This document shows positions 13,708 through 15,093 of a DNA stretch of 15,093 nucleotides, piece by piece. The stretch is from JABIBT01 sp964471565 (GTDB taxonomy: Archaea; Nanobdellota; Nanobdellia; SCGC-AAA011-G17; PNOQ01), in the NCBI GenBank assembly GCA_964471565.1, contig CAYYFK010000014.1:1-15093 (forward strand), written 5' to 3'. The notes below the pieces were generated by a model. The model was given only the letters and a program-made list of their open reading frames with translations. It did no database searches and was not told the origin of the DNA. The position numbers and the translations under genes were made by a program. Every line of letters begins with the position of its first letter. Position 1 is the stretch's first letter.

Positions 13708-14862
13708 ATGGAAGAAAAAAGGAAGGTGTGTGTTATTATAACGAGTAGGGCTCACTACGGTCGGTTCAAACATATTCTAAGGGAGTTAAAAAACACTCCT
13801 TCAATTGAACTTCAGATTATAGTTGGTGCATCAGCAGTTCTAAATAGATATGGAGACATAATAAAAGATATCGAAAAAGATGGATTTCACATTAACGCAA
13901 AACTAACAATGAACATAGAAGGAGGAACTCCACTTTCAATGTCAAAAACAACCGGACTTGGCATTATAGAATTCTCAAGTGTCTTTGATAATTTAAATCC
14001 AGATATTGTTTTAGTTAGAGGTGATAGATTCGAAGTTTTATCTGCAGCAATAGCGGCATCATATATGAATATAACAATTGCACATATCGAAGGAGGAGAT
14101 GTAACCGGATCAATAGATGAAAGTGTAAGACATGCTATAACAAAATTATCTCATATTCATTTTCCAACAAATAGAGACTCCGCGGAAAGACTAGTAAGAC
14201 TTGGAGAAAACCCAAGTAAAATATTTTTAGCTGGAAGTCCAGATATAGAATTCATAAAAAATTGTGATCTTTCTCCTTTACATGACCTATATCAAAGATA
14301 TGGGGGAGTAGGAGAAAAGGCAGATATAAGTGGAAAATATTTAGTGGTTCTTCAGCATCCTGTAACAACCGAATATGGGGAAGGATATAAACAAATTCAA
14401 CATACTCTTCAAGCAATAAATAATCTAGACACTCCGACAATTTGGCTATGGCCAAACATGGACGCTGGATCTGAGGAAATAGCAAAGGGAATAAGAACTT
14501 TTAGAGAAGAAAATGATGTAAAAGGAAACATACACTTCTTTAGACACCTATCATCAGAAGATTATACAAGATTAATCAATAATTGTTCATGTTTAATTGG
14601 AAACTCATCAACTGGAATAAAAGAAAGTTCACATCTAGGAATTCCTGTAGTAAATATCGGAACTAGACAAGCAGGAAGGTTAAGAGGGAAAAATGTAATA
14701 GATTGCGAATATAATCAAGAACAAATTAGAAATGCCATTCAAAGACAAGTAGAACATGGAAAATACGAATCTGAAGAAATTTATACTGGTACTCCAAGTA
14801 AAGTAATACCGGAAGTTTTAAGTCAATGTAGTCTAGATGTACAGAAGAGGATAAGTTATTAA
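13708..14862 (+). CDS. neuC: NeuC/LegG-type UDP-N-acetylhexosamine 2-epimerase (hydrolysing)
   Basis: A 384-residue protein of full family length. It should convert a UDP-N-acetylhexosamine to free 2-epimerised sugar plus UDP, the first step to a sialic or legionaminic-type acid. Sub-family marks are VRGDRFEVLSAA (about 103-114; the non-hydrolysing WecB branch has GDT here), HIEGGDVTGSIDESVRHA (126-143), HFPTNRDSAERL (151-162), FLAGSPDIEF and the C-terminal GNSSTGIKES. NeuC (UDP-GlcNAc, to N-acetylmannosamine) and LegG (a diacetylbacillosamine nucleotide) cannot be separated from sequence alone. The next gene is a CMP-sialate synthetase one base away, which supports the nonulosonic acid pathway. 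It has its own TATA box, and the start fits the promoter spacing. Confidence 0.92.
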   Translation: MEEKRKVCVIITSRAHYGRFKHILRELKNTPSIELQIIVGASAVLNRYGDIIKDIEKDGFHINAKLTMNIEGGTPLSMSKTTGLGIIEFSSVFDNLNPDIVLVRGDRFEVLSAAIAASYMNITIAHIEGGDVTGSIDESVRHAITKLSHIHFPTNRDSAERLVRLGENPSKIFLAGSPDIEFIKNCDLSPLHDLYQRYGGVGEKADISGKYLVVLQHPVTTEYGEGYKQIQHTLQAINNLDTPTIWLWPNMDAGSEEIAKGIRTFREENDVKGNIHFFRHLSSEDYTRLINNCSCLIGNSSTGIKESSHLGIPVVNIGTRQAGRLRGKNVIDCEYNQEQIRNAIQRQVEHGKYESEEIYTGTPSKVIPEVLSQCSLDVQKRISY

Positions 14863-14863
14863 A

Positions 14864-15093
14864 ATGAACATAATTGGAATAATACCTGCACGTGGTGGAT
14901 CAAAAGGAGTCCACAGAAAAAATATTAAGGAACTAGCCGGAAAACCATTAATTCAGTATACGATTGATGAAGCAAAAAAATCTAAGAATATAAACAGGGT
15001 AATAGTTTCAACGGAAGACGAAGAAATAGCTCAAATTTCTAAAGATTTAGGTGCAGAAGTTATTATGCGTCCAGAAGAATTGGCAAGCGATAC
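14864..15093 (+). CDS. neuA: CMP-nonulosonate (sialate-type) cytidylyltransferase, 3' end cut by window
   Basis: The first 76 codons are present. The N-terminus IIGIIPARGGSKG (about 3-15) followed by RKNIKELAGKPLI is the CTP-binding start of NeuA-type enzymes. VIVSTEDEEIA (about 47-57) and the RPEELASD segment near the cut also match. It would activate a nonulosonic acid as its CMP form. It begins one base after the neuC stop, so it is in the same transcript. NeuA, LegF and PseF are not distinguishable from this part. The synthase (NeuB type) that should link the two steps is not in the window. Confidence 0.9.
   Translation, partial: MNIIGIIPARGGSKGVHRKNIKELAGKPLIQYTIDEAKKSKNINRVIVSTEDEEIAQISKDLGAEVIMRPEELASD

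Noticed and set aside
13708..14862. Non-hydrolysing UDP-GlcNAc 2-epimerase (WecB)
   Set aside because: The GDRFE and HIEGGDVTGSIDESVRHA motifs and the adjacent NeuA-type gene fit the hydrolysing NeuC/LegG branch instead.

Overview
This is an AT-rich, gene-dense window that most likely comes from an archaeon, plausibly a DPANN lineage such as Woesearchaeota or Pacearchaeota. The lineage is inference. The sequence support is a set of eight TTTATA-type TATA boxes whose inner edge lies 21-28 nt from the start codon. That spacing fits leaderless or very short-leader archaeal transcripts. Recognisable Shine-Dalgarno sites are almost absent; the clear exception is at about 3014-3018. Most genes inside operons overlap or abut.

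Every recognisable gene except one mobile endonuclease belongs to surface-glycan synthesis and decoration. From left to right: (1) positions 1-9 hold the first three codons of a leftward gene. (2) 96-1723 is a rightward pair, a SAM methyltransferase and a GT4-like glycosyltransferase overlapping by ATGA. (3) 4379-1712 is a leftward pair of large proteins, each with an N-terminal nucleotidyltransferase-like domain and a C-terminal thymidylate-kinase-like P-loop domain. (4) 4488-5069 is an APS kinase (CysC) with its own promoter, divergent from the kinases. (5) 5131-10309 is a tight seven-gene operon from one TATA box: a 67-aa two-TM protein, a 79-aa one-TM protein with no standard start codon, a NUMOD3/HNH endonuclease, a NodU-type carbamoyltransferase, a membrane-anchored SGNH hydrolase, a 52-aa DUF5989-like membrane peptide, and a SAM methyltransferase. 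(6) 10352-11758 is a KpsS/KpsC-like capsule GT-B protein with its own promoter. (7) 13611-11755 is a leftward pair, a NodB-type polysaccharide deacetylase and a PAPS-dependent sulfotransferase. (8) 13708 to the right edge is a divergent pair, a NeuC-type UDP-HexNAc 2-epimerase and the start of a NeuA-type CMP-sialate synthetase.

Together the genes suggest a cell-surface polysaccharide that contains a nonulosonic (sialic-like) acid and is sulfated, carbamoylated, methylated and perhaps O-acylated. CysC would supply PAPS for the sulfotransferase. The most interesting part is the carbamoyltransferase/SGNH/DUF5989/small-membrane-protein module. Its two small membrane ORFs look like the two halves of an SxtJ-type protein. 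The second half can only begin at AUA or AUU, or be reached by a -1 frameshift, and a homing-type HNH gene has inserted itself into the operon without breaking it. Two start codons (the kinase at 4379 and the deacetylase at 13611) are placed from promoter spacing rather than from the longest reading frame.
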